Source of the DNA: Lepeophtheirus salmonis
Lineage: Eukaryota > Arthropoda > Copepoda > Siphonostomatoida > Caligidae
Assembly: GCF_016086655.4 (NCBI RefSeq)
Contig: NC_052137.2
Coordinates: 7,130,001 to 7,194,000 of the forward strand
DNA: 64,000 nucleotides
Reading direction: 5' to 3'
Both the position numbers and the translations under genes were made by a program. The notes under the pieces were generated by a model that was not told the DNA's origin, searched no databases, and saw nothing but the letters and a program-made list of their open reading frames with translations. Below, piece after piece: positions 1 through 11,274 of the stretch (position 1 is its first letter; every line of letters starts with the position of its first letter).

Positions 1-119
1 ATCTCAAAAGTAAAGATTAGGTTACTCAAGCAATCGAAAGGAAGACAAAATAATAGTTGAAGCAAAGCTATGTCAAGATATCATTTAGTTATATGATTTC
101 TTAGCAATTACAATTTACT

Positions 120-366
120 TATTGTAATGTTCCGCGAACACCACTTACAGACGGAAGCAACGGACCGGAGTAAAGTTAATAAGAACACCTTTGGATTGGG
201 GGTACTATCATACACTAAAACATATATTCTGTAAGGGATTACATTTAAAAGGATGTACATACATTTGAGTATTAAAATATACAAACTCGTAAAACACAAG
301 GTACCTACCTATCTATTTAAAACAAATCCCTACGTCATGATTTAAAACTAAATTAAAGACAATACA
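120..366. repeat. Solo arm of a foldback element
   Basis: This stretch is nearly identical to the left arm at 48900-49150 and to the reverse complement of 49487-49737, which together form one inverted-repeat element. Only one arm is present here. It starts at the same terminal motif (TGTAATGTTC) and runs through the same landmarks, including 'CTTTGGATTGGGGGTAC'. The short reading frame inside it is a by-product of the repeat. It is either a solo arm left by deletion or an element running out of sequence homology to the right. Confidence 0.75.
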
Positions 367-499
367 TAACACTTATTTATATTTGAATTTTATTAATGTT
401 CACTTTAACAATAATTATCAATACTAGAAGCTTCTAATAATTTACTTATATGAAAGATTGGGAACGGAGGAAGGTTAATATACCAAAACGCGTGTACGA

Positions 500-782
500 C
501 TTATGTTTGTCTTCCATCACGCTTTTTAATATTGACGTCATAGTGAATTAGTGGTTGCGTGTTTTCTCAGATTCTCTTTTTCTTCCCAGCAGTCGGTACT
601 ATACATTCAATTGAAAATTCTAGCAATAGTGACGTCATAGATTTTGAGTGGTCGTGTGTTTTGTTAAAATCTGCCTTTCTTGTCACGCAGTTGGTACGAT
701 ACATTAAATTGAAAATTCTAGTATGCCCGATTACATCATGGTCTAACCATGTAACCATGTTACCATGAAATTCTATTAACTT
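500..782. repeat. 97-bp tandem dimer with TGACGTCA
   Basis: Two diverged tandem units can be aligned. Each has TGACGTCA (at 533 and 630, spacing 97), then 'GTGGT(C/T)G(C/T)GTGTTTT', then 'ACATT(C/A)AATTGAAAATTCTAG'. The dimer is followed by a tail around 'GCCCGATTACATCATGG' and 'TTCTATTAAC'. The same dimer plus tail is at 60195-60470. Because the whole two-unit-plus-tail structure recurs, it is a dispersed repeat of fixed composition and not a chance local duplication. No transposase or RNA polymerase III box was recognised in it. Confidence 0.7.
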
Positions 783-819
783 TGAAACGGAGTAAGAATT
801 TACGATTATATTGTTTTAG

Positions 820-958
820 AAACGAAGACAAACAGATTTTATCTCACTGTATCTTAAAGAAAGATGCAGGTCCATCAATATTTGAGGGTGTTCAAGCTGC
901 ACTACTTAAAGCAAATTCAGTTCCAAGAACTACTGCTTCAAGTTTGGCTACTGAGTAA
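820..958 (+). CDS. Candidate terminal exon, unknown protein
   Basis: A pyrimidine-rich stretch ending in TTTTAG at 819 is followed by an open frame that reads ...HCILKKDAGPSIFEGVQ and ends SSLATE then a stop at 956-958. The amino-acid composition is protein-like, unlike the A/T-rich frames around it. An AATAAA-type signal lies near 1090. No domain was recognised and no upstream exon was found. It may be the last exon of a gene or a fragment of an old mobile element. The acceptor and the composition are what I see; the exon call is inference. Confidence 0.28.
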
Positions 959-959
959 A

Positions 960-3900
960 AAAATTAGTTATTAGAAGCTAATACAAACGTTCATAGGTCT
1001 TTTTTGGCTGCTAATATTTTTTTCTTATATTCTTTAGAGATTTCAAAATGAAAAGAATCGTCAACTAAAAGCAAAAGTAACTTATTTTGAAATAAATATA
1101 ATAATATCCTTATTCAATATTTTATAAAAACCGCTTGTAGATCTTTACCGTTCGATACTCATCTTATAACAAACGGAGATAGTTTGTTTTTTTCTTCATA
1201 AATCCCTTCAAATATTCAATAAATTAAAATTTACGTTGTGTAATCACTAGTCATGACAAAACTATAATCAACGACAAATTTATGTCAATTTGAGGAAATT
1301 GAAACTCTTTATCATTTAGGAAACTTTATTGAATCAAAGTTTGAACAATTTATAATAGTTCTAAATACCATTGAAAATAAATAAGATAATTTTCAAAGAA
1401 AATAAATTTTATAGCTGAACAATTTATCAAAAACAAAACAGAGGAGAAGGCACTCAATGAAGTTTTTAGTAACGTGTATTCTACGGGAAACTGTAGTCCC
1501 TATCTATTATGGCTGGCGTGCTACGCTAAATCTGCGATATACTCTTCACGTTACGCGGTTCGATATGGTATAGTTGTAAAACATTGTTTTGAAAAATAGA
1601 ATTAATGTAAACTTGTCAGGTTTTTTTCGATATTTTATTCTTTAATGATTTATTTACTGTACAAATAAGTTATTACTAAACATACATAAATTATCTAAAA
1701 ATTATAGGTTGAAATAACATATACACAAGTTTTATAATACTATTATTCATAAATGGATATATATATATATATGTATATTTTTTTGCAAAAAGATGAGTTT
1801 GTCTACATTTTCTGATAATAAACAAGACCAATTAGCAGTCAATTTTTGTCTTTGCAAATGAACTGACATGTTTAATGTACTCCCAGTGGTATTAATGATT
1901 CATGTTGAACAATAGTTTCACAATACTGCAAAATTGTATGTACCAGAAGTGGGTAACCATATTCAACATATTCTTCAAGGGGATTATTGATAAATGATAC
2001 TCAATAATTGATAGAAAAGACTATATATTAGTAATAGTATATGATTCAAAGTTAAATAATAATATATACAATACAATATTTGATCTAAAAGAGCCAAAAA
2101 TATCCCACTTGGTATTATAATCTTTAAAAAACACATTTTAATCGAAAAATAGATTAGATACAAATTTGAAAAATGCTTCAATTTTATATTTTGCAAGGAA
2201 ATTATTTTTTTACAAGTTATTTCTGGTGCGTCAACATAACAATACTTGAAAGGCTATATTATTTTTTTTAATATATTATTGAAAACATTCTAGTACAAAT
2301 GTGTTGCATCAACATAAAAACATTCTTGTACAAAAGTCAAGAAAAGAAGAAAATCCCAATATATTTTTTTTACTTCATATAGATATATAATTAGCTCAAT
2401 ATTTCATATCCAATTGGCAGCACATCCCAATGGTCATTGAAAGTAGTTTGTCGATTTTGAGTCAATTTTAGCCTTTGTATTCAAATTACTGGGATGACTT
2501 ATGATACCCAATGCTTTTAGCTATATTTTAGAACCTTTATTTGTTTTAAATTTATATATAAAGTTTGATAATTAAAACTTTATTCTAGTAAAACTGCAGA
2601 ATTTTGACTACATTTAAAAACTTGTACTTAACAATCGTTGATTTCAATATATATATATTTGTGCCCTTCAGATCTTCAGGCTGTAAAAATTACATAAATT
2701 GTATTTTCTAAAAATAATAATAAATTTAATTTTGGGGATGAATCTTAAAAAATACCATTCAAAAATTTCACGAATTTAAGAAGTAGCAAATCGAAAAAAA
2801 ACCTCTACTAATCACAGTCATCATCTCTCATAGAATTTGGAGTGTTCCATCTCATATTTATGTGGGTCTGGTAACTGAATCTCCTTGACCCCTTTTTTAT
2901 GCCCTTTTTTCATTTGCCTTTATACATTTTTATTGGGCACATCTCTTATCATTTATCGAGCACATCTTAACTGTGTGTCAACAAACGTTATTAGAGCACG
3001 GGAGATTCATAAAGTAACATTGACGTCATTAGGGGCATTTATTTGAGTAAATGTAATACATTAAAATTAAAAAATGTAGTTATTACAATTTTTTTCTCTC
3101 GATTGATTCCTTATTTTTTAACGCTATGTTTACGTTTTTCAATTATTCTCTATAGTTACACTCCTGTATTTGGAGAACTGATGACGTCATCCATTAAGCA
3201 AGTACATTTTGTGAACACTGAAAATTGTTTCTGACAAACCTTTCTATAATAGCGTTGGTGTCAACTGGATGCTGTTGAATTCTACTTGCTTAGCCAAAAA
3301 CAAACGAAGAAGAAAATTAAAACGCTAGAATAAAGGAAAATTAAAAAAATGAGTTTTTACTCAAGAATGAAAAAATATTTAGCTTAAGGTAGGAAACTCA
3401 AGTATTCCAAGTCTTTTAAATGATCACCATGAACTTAAAGCTCGATTTGTGTATCTAAAGTATTTAGTTGGACAAGAATTTGTTTTTCTTCAAAATGAAA
3501 AATATGTATCACTTGAGAAAAGGAACATTAACGAGGCTTTTAAAATTGGAACAACATAACTTAACAAATTAAAACTTCTGAAATTCAGCAACATATATTT
3601 AAAATTGAAACTTCTGAATCCCTTAAAAGATAGAAAATTTCTTTTAAAAAACGTCCTTTTCAAATGTCTATATAGGTGAAGGAACGCCTTATGAAGACTG
3701 AAACATTACAAGCATTATATTTTAGCTAAAATACCACAGATGATCAAATTAACAGGTCACCCTAAAAATTGGATACCCTAATACACACGCTAAAATAAAA
3801 ATTTAGAAGAAGTTAATCTTTTTTTTTGTGGATTTTGACCTGCTGTATGACCTTAAAACTGTACTTTATAAGCTTAAAAAGTTATATAACTTTTAATTTG

Positions 3901-4850
3901 AGCATAAAAAGGCTTAATGATCTCGAAATTTGTGAGTTTCTTCCAATTTCTTTGAAAATAAATTCAAAAATACGACTTTATGGGTGAAAAAATTATTTAA
4001 TTTTCAGGATCGGGGGGATTGGCTGGATTTTTCCTCACTAAGAGTACTTAAAAGTCCCCCTAATTTGGTTGTAGACTAGTGCATTAAGATATAGGAGTAA
4101 AATATTGTTATATTTATATTTGTAAAAACCAAATAATGTGGATTGTACACCACTGCAGCTAATAGTCAGTGTAAAATAGTAACAATTTATTTAAAGAAAT
4201 GCAATGCTGCATTACAAATAGTATTGCTAAAGTGTAATTCCAAGTGAGATCAATAAAATATTTTTATTTTATTTTTAAAATAAGCTATTTAGGTTGCGTG
4301 ACAATATATAAAAATATTATTCCGGGCAGGAAAATTGAATCGAAAAATATACATATATATAAATTAATCAATGATTTTGAATATGAAGCATCTATAAACT
4401 TGTATTAATCCCCTTACATCGAAATTATTAATCAAAATAATATATAATATTTGTTGAAAAACGTTTGAAGAGTTAATTTTTTTTTTCACGGAATATTATG
4501 GTCATTGATTTTCAACACAGCCTAATCAGCCTATTTAATAAAAATTCCTTAATAAATACTCAAACAAAATAGACCAAAAATCAATATAAATCGACCTTTT
4601 TTAAATTATAATGGAAGGTCTAAAACTTCAGTTAATATATAAAGTACTTGAAGAAAAAATAAAAAAGATATTTACTTCTAGGTTACCTAGGAATCTTTGA
4701 GTGAAATCCATATACACATAGTATATTTCTTTCTCTAGGAATCACTGAGGCGAACGTACACACATCAAGTTCAAGAGAATAACTCTCGAGCGTGCTGTCC
4801 ATGACCTATGACGATTCCATAACTTTCACTGGTTTTATATATTTTCTATT
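960..4850. other. A/T-rich DNA without recognised genes
   Basis: No gene is supported here. The stretch holds a short TA microsatellite near 1760-1772, two exact TGACGTCA octamers (3021 and 3182) and scattered A/T homopolymers. The reading frames of 60-70 codons in it are low-complexity and have no recognisable domain. Confidence 0.6.
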
Positions 4851-4854
4851 AATT

Positions 4855-5065
4855 TTAAACAAGATAAATTAATAAATAATTCATTTTTCAAATGTTAAAT
4901 GTTTGTATCAATTTGTGTTTTACTTTGATTTTCATCTATATTGGTATTTCATGCCAAAATATGGCACTGAATCGTAGCTATACCCTTAAAAATTGATTTG
5001 AAAAAAAAGGCTTTAAAGGGCAAACACGTAGAGGTTGCAAGTTTAAAGGGTCATATTCGTGTTCT
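4855..5065. repeat. Dispersed repeat, copy 1 (second at 31150)
   Basis: A segment containing 'TTCATTTTTC(A/G)AATGTTA', 'AAATATGGC(A/T)CTGAAT' and 'GACTTTAAAGG'-like words in the same order and similar spacing recurs at about 31150-31320. The match is diverged. It shows no coding potential. Confidence 0.45.
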
Positions 5066-5670
5066 ATGGCTTAAATAATAATTATAAAGGTGGGGTTAAG
5101 CCTGTGGGCGCTCCAAGACCTTCATTTTGTTGCATAGTGTAATTAATGTGGGCATATTGAGTGAAAAAAGTTTTGCAAAAACCTTGTCTACACATTCTAT
5201 TAACGGTTTTTTTTTACTTTTTATTGAAAATATTAAATTATCCATCCCTCGAGTCCACGTATTGCTACCTGCATTGCTACTTGCATTGTCTATATATATA
5301 TATATATAATTTTGAGGACGCCCTTGATATGATATCCCTAATATAAAAAAACATCATAACATATTTTACATTGAGATACTTAGCCGTAGGTATCATAATT
5401 GAGTGTTCATTTTCCATGTAAACAGAATTTGAATTAAACTCATAATGCATTATCTTCTGTTAATTTTTTATAAAATTTAAACTTTTGACCATGTGATTCT
5501 AATGCAACTAGCAATTGTATGCAGTCCACATGTCTTGGATAATATCATGTGTAACTTAATAAATCAAAAATTAACCACGAATATCAATCTGTTTCAAAGA
5601 TTAAGAAAAATAATAAATTAATGTTCATATGTTCATTTTTATCCAAATACTTAGTTAAGTATTTAGTTTT

Positions 5671-5676
5671 TTTATT
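5671..5676 (-). promoter_or_regulatory. Poly(A) signal of the crystallin-like gene
   Basis: On the minus strand this reads AATAAA, about 42 bases after the stop codon of the gene that ends at 5718. That is a plausible distance for a compact 3' untranslated region. Confidence 0.5.
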
Positions 5677-5717
5677 GATTCAATTGAATATACAAATGAA
5701 GTGAATAAAAAAATAAA

Positions 5718-6548
5718 TTAAGGACAATGACATCTAACAGATTCAATATCATTGTCCAAGTCCTCATATCTATCATTTCTATGATCATCCAAATTCACTA
5801 ATAAATCTCCGTTCTTAGCAGATACTCTGATGCCGTCATCTGAGAAGTCTGAATCGTCATATGCTTCAAGAGTACAACCTTCTCGTACAATAAATGACTC
5901 GATCTCATTTTTATATTTGAAATTAAGAATGCTTTTCAGAATGGAGAAGGATCTCTCTTCTCCATCACTCAAGATAAGGGGTTCAAAGTCATCACTTTTA
6001 CAATCCTCCTCATCAAACAGAATAGCACATACCGATACAGGAATAGTTGGGCATTTACTGCCGTCAATATTTGAGGCAGGATCTATTTTCTTGGGTCTTC
6101 CAATACTAGAGCCCCCACTACTACTTCCAGAGTGTTTCTCGTCGGGGCATTCACAAACAACAGAACTTATTTCATCATTAAGAGATTTCCTGTCCAAATT
6201 CTTCCACCTATTGTAGGGCTTGTCAAAGTTCCTTCCGTCCAAAACGAATCGTTCTCCTCTTTCGGCCTCAGATGATCCAGCATGATCGTAGCCAGTGAAA
6301 ACACAACCTGTTTTAACAATAACAGCTTCAGCATCATTCCTATAATCATAGCTCAATTCGGTATATCCTGTCGGAATGGGCTTCACCCAACCCTCACAAC
6401 CATCGTCATCATAGAGAACAGCACACATTCCTGGGGGAACGGACTTTTGAAGACACTCATTTCCAAACAGGGCTTGAAGGAGTTGACCCCATGAGGGTGT
6501 TGTTGCAAGCACAACGAAAAGGAACGTCCGGATGGCTCTCATGTTCAA
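5718..6548 (-). CDS. Secreted two-repeat beta/gamma-crystallin-like protein
   Basis: A single uninterrupted frame of 276 residues, by far the longest in the window. Residues 1-22 form a signal peptide (MNMRAIRTFLFVVLATTPSW, then GQ), so the product should enter the secretory pathway. Two homologous halves follow (about 32-135 and 166-276). Each begins C-A-(V/I)-L-(Y/F)-D-(D/E) with a following cysteine, has (V/I)-(V/I/R)-x-x-G-C in the middle and ends (D/N)-x-(D/E)-I-(S/E)-S-V-x-C-x-C. A Ser/Gly-rich linker (SGSSSGGSSIG) separates them. The C-terminal 'L..YDDSDF...D-I-E-S-V-R-C' pattern resembles beta/gamma-crystallin Greek-key motifs seen in secreted arthropod proteins. The acidic loops may bind calcium, which is inference. 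The even cysteine spacing suggests disulfides. The start is the first Met of the frame and gives a proper signal peptide. The gene looks intronless in its coding part. Specific function unknown. Confidence 0.85.
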   Translation of the reverse strand: MNMRAIRTFLFVVLATTPSWGQLLQALFGNECLQKSVPPGMCAVLYDDDGCEGWVKPIPTGYTELSYDYRNDAEAVIVKTGCVFTGYDHAGSSEAERGERFVLDGRNFDKPYNRWKNLDRKSLNDEISSVVCECPDEKHSGSSSGGSSIGRPKKIDPASNIDGSKCPTIPVSVCAILFDEEDCKSDDFEPLILSDGEERSFSILKSILNFKYKNEIESFIVREGCTLEAYDDSDFSDDGIRVSAKNGDLLVNLDDHRNDRYEDLDNDIESVRCHCP

Positions 6549-6640
6549 GATGTAATGTAGATGAAGAGTGAGAAGAAAATAACAATTGTGGATAAATTAT
6601 TAAAAAAAAAACCTATTGGCGTTGAACTGATCCCCGCACT

Positions 6641-6666
6641 CGTGTTTGTGTAGTGACACAAACACG
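6641..6666. promoter_or_regulatory. Perfect palindrome upstream of 5718-6548
   Basis: CGTGTTTGTGT and its exact reverse complement flank a 4-base spacer (AGTG), 93-118 bases upstream of the start codon of the secreted-protein gene. Each arm holds a TGTTTGT core like that bound by forkhead factors. An adjoining AACAC-GTA-GTGTT inverted repeat (6661-6673) overlaps it, and TGACGTCA is at 6864. The position fits a promoter element, but function is inferred only. Confidence 0.4.
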
Positions 6667-7209
6667 TAGTGTTCCCTGTATACATGTCTCCTCTCTTTGT
6701 TTCCATAGTAAACTATGGTCCAATGGAATGAGTCAAATATAAATTATTTATTAAATAATACCTACGTATAATTTAACATGATTAACCATGGTAAATTGAA
6801 ATACATGGTGTGTCAAGTCCACCTATCACCACACGTTTTCCTCTTTTCACTGTCGATGGAGTGTGACGTCACAGCCAGTATTGTACTAAATTCATTGATT
6901 GATTTTAACATGGGATTATAAACTTAATTACGGATCTAAATAATTAAGACTAAAATGCTTTTAGTTTTTAAAAATAAATAGATCTTAAAAATCATAATTT
7001 TTAACAAAAATTAGTTCAAAACTTGTGATAACATAAATATAAAAATATTAAATTTAAATTACTTTAAGTTAAAAGACTAAACTACTCATGATTTTTGTAA
7101 TAGCTATTGATATTATTATAAAACTACTTATTAATTAATAATAATTATTCCAATATTAATGTTTAGCTATTTGTAAAGTATGAAGATGATTTGGAAGGAT
7201 CTTAACCAC

Positions 7210-7492
7210 GAATCATACTGATATATGGATCCGCCTTCAACCATCCTTTCCCGCCATAGGAGCAAATAGTTTTGCTATTTGAAGGATCTCTAATCCAGTC
7301 GACTTCTGATCCTTTCTTCGACTTCATGTTCAAGGGAGCAGTTGTGCATCACTCGGTGGATTTCATTTCCATCAACAAAAGGATCCTTCACTGTACAGAT
7401 CCCCATTCATGTCTGGGATCTCGTCAATCATTGTCTTTATGCTCAAAAATACATAAATATATCCAGTTCTTCTACGGAAATGTCGTACACTT
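7210..7492 (-). repeat. Exon-like three-copy repeat, copy 1
   Basis: On the minus strand a long T-rich tract ending in TTTATTGTAG precedes the unit, a good splice-acceptor shape. The unit then reads VYDISVEELDIFMYF and a stop. Further on, in another frame, it reads LEHEVEERIRSRLDW. Copies at 8566 (+) and 9085 (-) share this order. Differences between copies include conservative codon changes (GTA/GTC, GAG AAG/GAA AAA), as expected of formerly coding DNA. No domain was recognised. Confidence 0.5.
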
Positions 7493-8565
7493 CTACAATA
7501 AAAACAAAAAAAACAAAACCATAAAAATACTCATTTAATATCTGAATGTCATTGCAATTCTCAATTCCAATCTGGAATCTTCTCCTAAAAAATGTAATTG
7601 CATGTTACTATATTGGAATAATACTCCCATGAAGATCTGGGATCTACACATAAATAAATTAATTACCGATAATTGGTGAATATTTTTCATAAGAGCTAAT
7701 TACAAGTTGTTGTTTGAAGAAAGTAGTTAAAAAATACACCAAAGAGTATTATGGTAGTTTGAGTATTGATTGACCAAATAAACTAAAACTTGCAACCTTT
7801 AAGATATTGAGAAAAATTTAGATTTCCCATTGTTGTTTTCTCTGATATTTTTTTATATATTATTGATTTGTTCGACATTGTTTCGGAAATGCAAATACTA
7901 TTTCATAATTGTAAGTTTTCTTAGCTGTATAGAGGTTTTTTATATCTGTTCAACTATCATATTCTGTTGTATGAGTAAGGTAATTAACTATTTTGGAATT
8001 TATATTTATTATGTTCAAGACAAGTGACAAATTTAGATTTAAATTTGTAATGTTTTTTACATGAGCATTTCATTTTTATTTAATACCTTAACATAGTCTT
8101 AATATTAGATATATTTTTGCAATACAAAATGTTGATAGGAATGTAACTATGACAAAAATTAATTATTTTATGCAACGATAAATAATAAAAAGTTGAGATA
8201 TGAAGAAAAGTATAAGTAGAATAAAAATTACACTAACGAATGTAATATTAATATTGTTTTCACTAAGACCATTAATGAATTACTTTACTTTATCGAGTTT
8301 TTAAACTTAATAATCCACTGCTTTTAACCAAATTCATAGTAATTGGTGTTGGAGGTAGTGAAATTTTGCTATAATAACTGCATTTTCGTTTCTTGACACT
8401 AGAATGTATGAATATATTCTTCATCTAGGATATCATAAGGTTTGCTCTAGGAAATTGTTGACGTCAAAATTCAGATCTAGAGTAAAAGACTAAAAATTTC
8501 AATGAAATAGCTGTCGATAGAGGATGGTTCAGTCAATTATTCTGTATTTTTATGGATGTCCTTAT

Positions 8566-8850
8566 ATTTTATTACGCGACGATTCCGTCGAACATCTTGA
8601 AAAATATATCTATTATTTAACATAAAGACAATGATTTAAATTTTATCAGACCTTGTTGTCAAGGGGGATTTGCACAATTAAAGATCCTTTTGAGTGAGTT
8701 ACAAAGAGGTCAGGTCCCTTGAAAATGAAGTCGAAGAGAGCATCAGACGTTTTCTTGATTGGATATCCTCCAAATGGGAAAACTATAAACTCCTATTGAA
8801 GAGAAAGGATGAGTGGATGCGGATCCATATTTATCAGAATGCTTCGTAGT
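8566..8850 (+). repeat. Exon-like three-copy repeat, copy 2
   Basis: Inverted relative to the other two copies. It contains a frame DSVEHLEKYIYYLT followed by a stop, and later an open frame LENEVEESIRRFLDWISSK continuing to WMRIHIYQNAS. The second segment is the longest open version of this part in the three copies. No acceptor tract as clear as in copies 1 and 3 is visible. Confidence 0.45.
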
Positions 8851-9084
8851 TAAGATTTTAACTTTTAATACCACCTCTGAGATCATAAAAACAATCTTTC
8901 TATTTAGCTTGACCACTAGTCTGTACGGTACAACAATTTGAAAATGAGTGCTAGCCTAGGTGTTTTAATCAGATATGGGCTTCTTGGTCAAATAAATTAC
9001 TGTCTTGAGATTAGAAAAATATAAAATTAATTCTATTAAAGTCAAATGCCTTAAAAAAGTTCCCCCTGCGTCTGTATTGCATTT

Positions 9085-9374
9085 AATTGGATCTTCATCT
9101 ATTCATTTTTCCTCAGAGTTCATATCTTTCCATTTGGATATCCTAGCAGCACGCCGTCTGATCCTCTCTTCATGCTCTGTTCAAGGGATCTCATCTCGTC
9201 TCTGTGTGCCTCACTCGGTGGATCTAATTTTCTTTCATGGAAGGATCGTTCATTATGTAGATACCCCTTCCCTTTCAGGGTCTGTGATAGTTACTTCTGA
9301 CCTCGTGAATCATTACCTCTATGTTCAAAAATACATAAACTTCTCCAAATCTTCTACGGAATAATCGTATACTT
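9085..9374 (-). repeat. Exon-like three-copy repeat, copy 3
   Basis: Minus strand, in the same orientation as copy 1. A tract ending in AGCTCTTTTAG precedes VYDYSVEDLEKFMYF and a stop. The later part is frame-broken, but 'SLEQ' and 'ERIRRR' remain readable. Both acceptors sit at the same place relative to the shared frame, so the exon boundary itself appears conserved. Confidence 0.45.
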
Positions 9375-9389
9375 CTAAAAGAGCTAAGA

Positions 9390-10320
9390 GTTATATAAAA
9401 AGACGGAATAATTCACTGAAAACCCAAGTGAGAAACAGAAAGAGTTTTCATCGTCCATTCACTGCTCCTTCATTGAAATTATGAAGTCATTTTCTTTTTA
9501 AGTCAACTCTGTTTCGTCTCTTACTACAAGAAAAATATTTCATTTATATGAGTCCTTCAGTTTTCTTGATGTATACAACGCGCAGAGGAACCAATTTAGG
9601 AGGAAATTCGATTAAAAAATTGTATTTATACATAAAATTGTATTTTATTTTCTCATTAGACATAACTAATAGCGTAAATTTGTACCCTCCAACAATTATG
9701 CTGCCAAAATTATTTAAAAAAAAAAAAAAATTAAAAAGTTATTTTTATGAAAAATAGGTCAGAACAATTCACTTTCAAATAAATATACAAAAATAATGGA
9801 CATTTGTTAAATTTTTACAGGTTGCCACAACACAAATACGCCTAATACCTATAAAAGAAAATATAATTGCTCCAATATCGGTCAATTTACCTGAAAAAGT
9901 ATTGTAAAATTGGCACTTGGAATTTTGTAAACGTTCCCGGGTATTCACGAAGAGAAATCAATTTTTATACATGAAAGAATATGTTTAGAATTTGTAGTAA
10001 AAAAATAAATTTTGCAAAATCTTTAACTTTTTATTTTTTATTCATAAAAAAAATTGAAGTGCACTTTATGAAAATCCCTTTAGTTAGTTTTTGAGCTGGT
10101 CAATAAAAAATCGGACTTTGGCAAAATTTAAGTACTCTAAAGCTATTTTTGGCGTGCTAAAAGGTATATTAATTTGAAAAAAATGGTGCTTTTGGGTCAA
10201 AATGGGTCATATTTAGTCCTCTTATACCAAGGATTCTAAACTTTTTTTTAGAGATGTACCAATTGTAAAATATTTATTTAACACAAATATCCCCATACAA
10301 GTATTAAGTATTTTAGCATC
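9390..10320. other. A/T-rich DNA, nothing recognised
   Basis: There is no domain, terminal repeat or structured RNA that I can support. Homopolymer A and T runs dominate. Confidence 0.5.
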
Positions 10321-10329
10321 AGTGACACG

Positions 10330-10790
10330 GCGTCTGCAAGATTATATTTTGAAGGGGGCGGCTTGGTTTTTAGATTTTTTTAAAAATAAATACAAAAATA
10401 AAAATTTTTTACAAAAAAATTTCAAAAATTAAATTTTGGAAAAAAATTTTAAAAACTAAATTTTGGAAAAAAAATTTAAAAAATTTTATTTTATAGAAAA
10501 AAAAAAAATCAATATACATAGCTTTTCTAAAAAAGTTTCAAAATCTTGAGCTATCTACAAAAAATTAAATTTTTTTATATTTTTTTTCAATAATTAAAAT
10601 CTATTCTAAAAAAATAAAACTTCTTTTTGAATAAAAATTTAAAATTGGCTGAATTTTTTCGAAAAAAATTTCACACGTTAATTTTTTTTGATTAAAAAAT
10701 TTCAACCATTAAATTTTCTAGTTAAAATCAAAAATTCCTTAATTTGGGGGTTACAGCCCCCCCCCCTGTCCACTCTTGAGTTATATAACA
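10330..10790. repeat. A/T homopolymer repeat edged by G-runs, copy 1
   Basis: The stretch opens with 'GGGGGCGGCTTGGTTTTTAG' and continues as many variants of AAATTTT-TTCAAAAATT. It closes with 'AAAAATTCCTTAATTTGGGG' and a run of Cs. The same opening and closing words, in either orientation, recur near 32040-32465, 44230-44470, 52195-52380 and 61830-62290. This marks it as a dispersed family and not random A/T DNA. Confidence 0.55.
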
Positions 10791-10976
10791 CTAGTTAAAT
10801 ATTCTTTCAATATATTTAGTATATCAAGGGGTAAGCGTAACCTCATTTGAGAACCTCGGTCTTATACCATCCCATAAATGAGATAAAAAATATACTTTTT
10901 AGCATTTGGGTTATCTAAAAATATATTTATAATTCGAAATAAAATCTAAATTGCGGGTAATTCCTACTCTGCTATA

Positions 10977-11194
10977 ATATAATATTATAGTTCGTGTTTG
11001 TCAGTCCACGGATTAGCAAGTTTGTCTTAGTATTATACTTGACTAGGATGTGCCCGTATTATTTGATTATGGACATACTGAGAATACTAACACAAACTCG
11101 CGAATCTTCTTCTTTCCCTTTATTACGAATTATTTTATTATACACATGCATAACACTTGCTAATCCGTGGACATTCAAACTATAATATTATATT
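10977..11194. mobile_element. Small inverted-repeat element (MITE-like)
   Basis: About 45 bases at the left end (ending 'TCCACGGATTAGCAAGT') recur in reverse complement at the right end (11152-11192, 'ACTTGCTAATCCGTGGA'). Both ends continue into 'TATAATATTATA'. The total is about 215 bp with no coding capacity. A TA-rich target is consistent with Tc1/mariner-type insertion, but the family cannot be assigned. Confidence 0.65.
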
Positions 11195-11274
11195 TTGGTA
11201 GATGTAAAATATAGTTTGTGTGTCCTTTATGTGTGCTCACTTTGTATGGATGCCTGCTTTTAGCCTAGTCGGGG

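Noticed and set aside
3700..4080. Possible transposon bounded by 'GGTCACCCTAAAAATTGG' and 'CCCCCTAATTTGGTTG'
   Set aside because: The two ends do not pair as inverted repeats and no transposase trace lies between.
5830..6216. 128-codon plus-strand frame opposite the secreted-protein gene
   Set aside because: It is the antisense shadow of the minus-strand gene, which has a signal peptide and internal repeat. The plus frame has neither.
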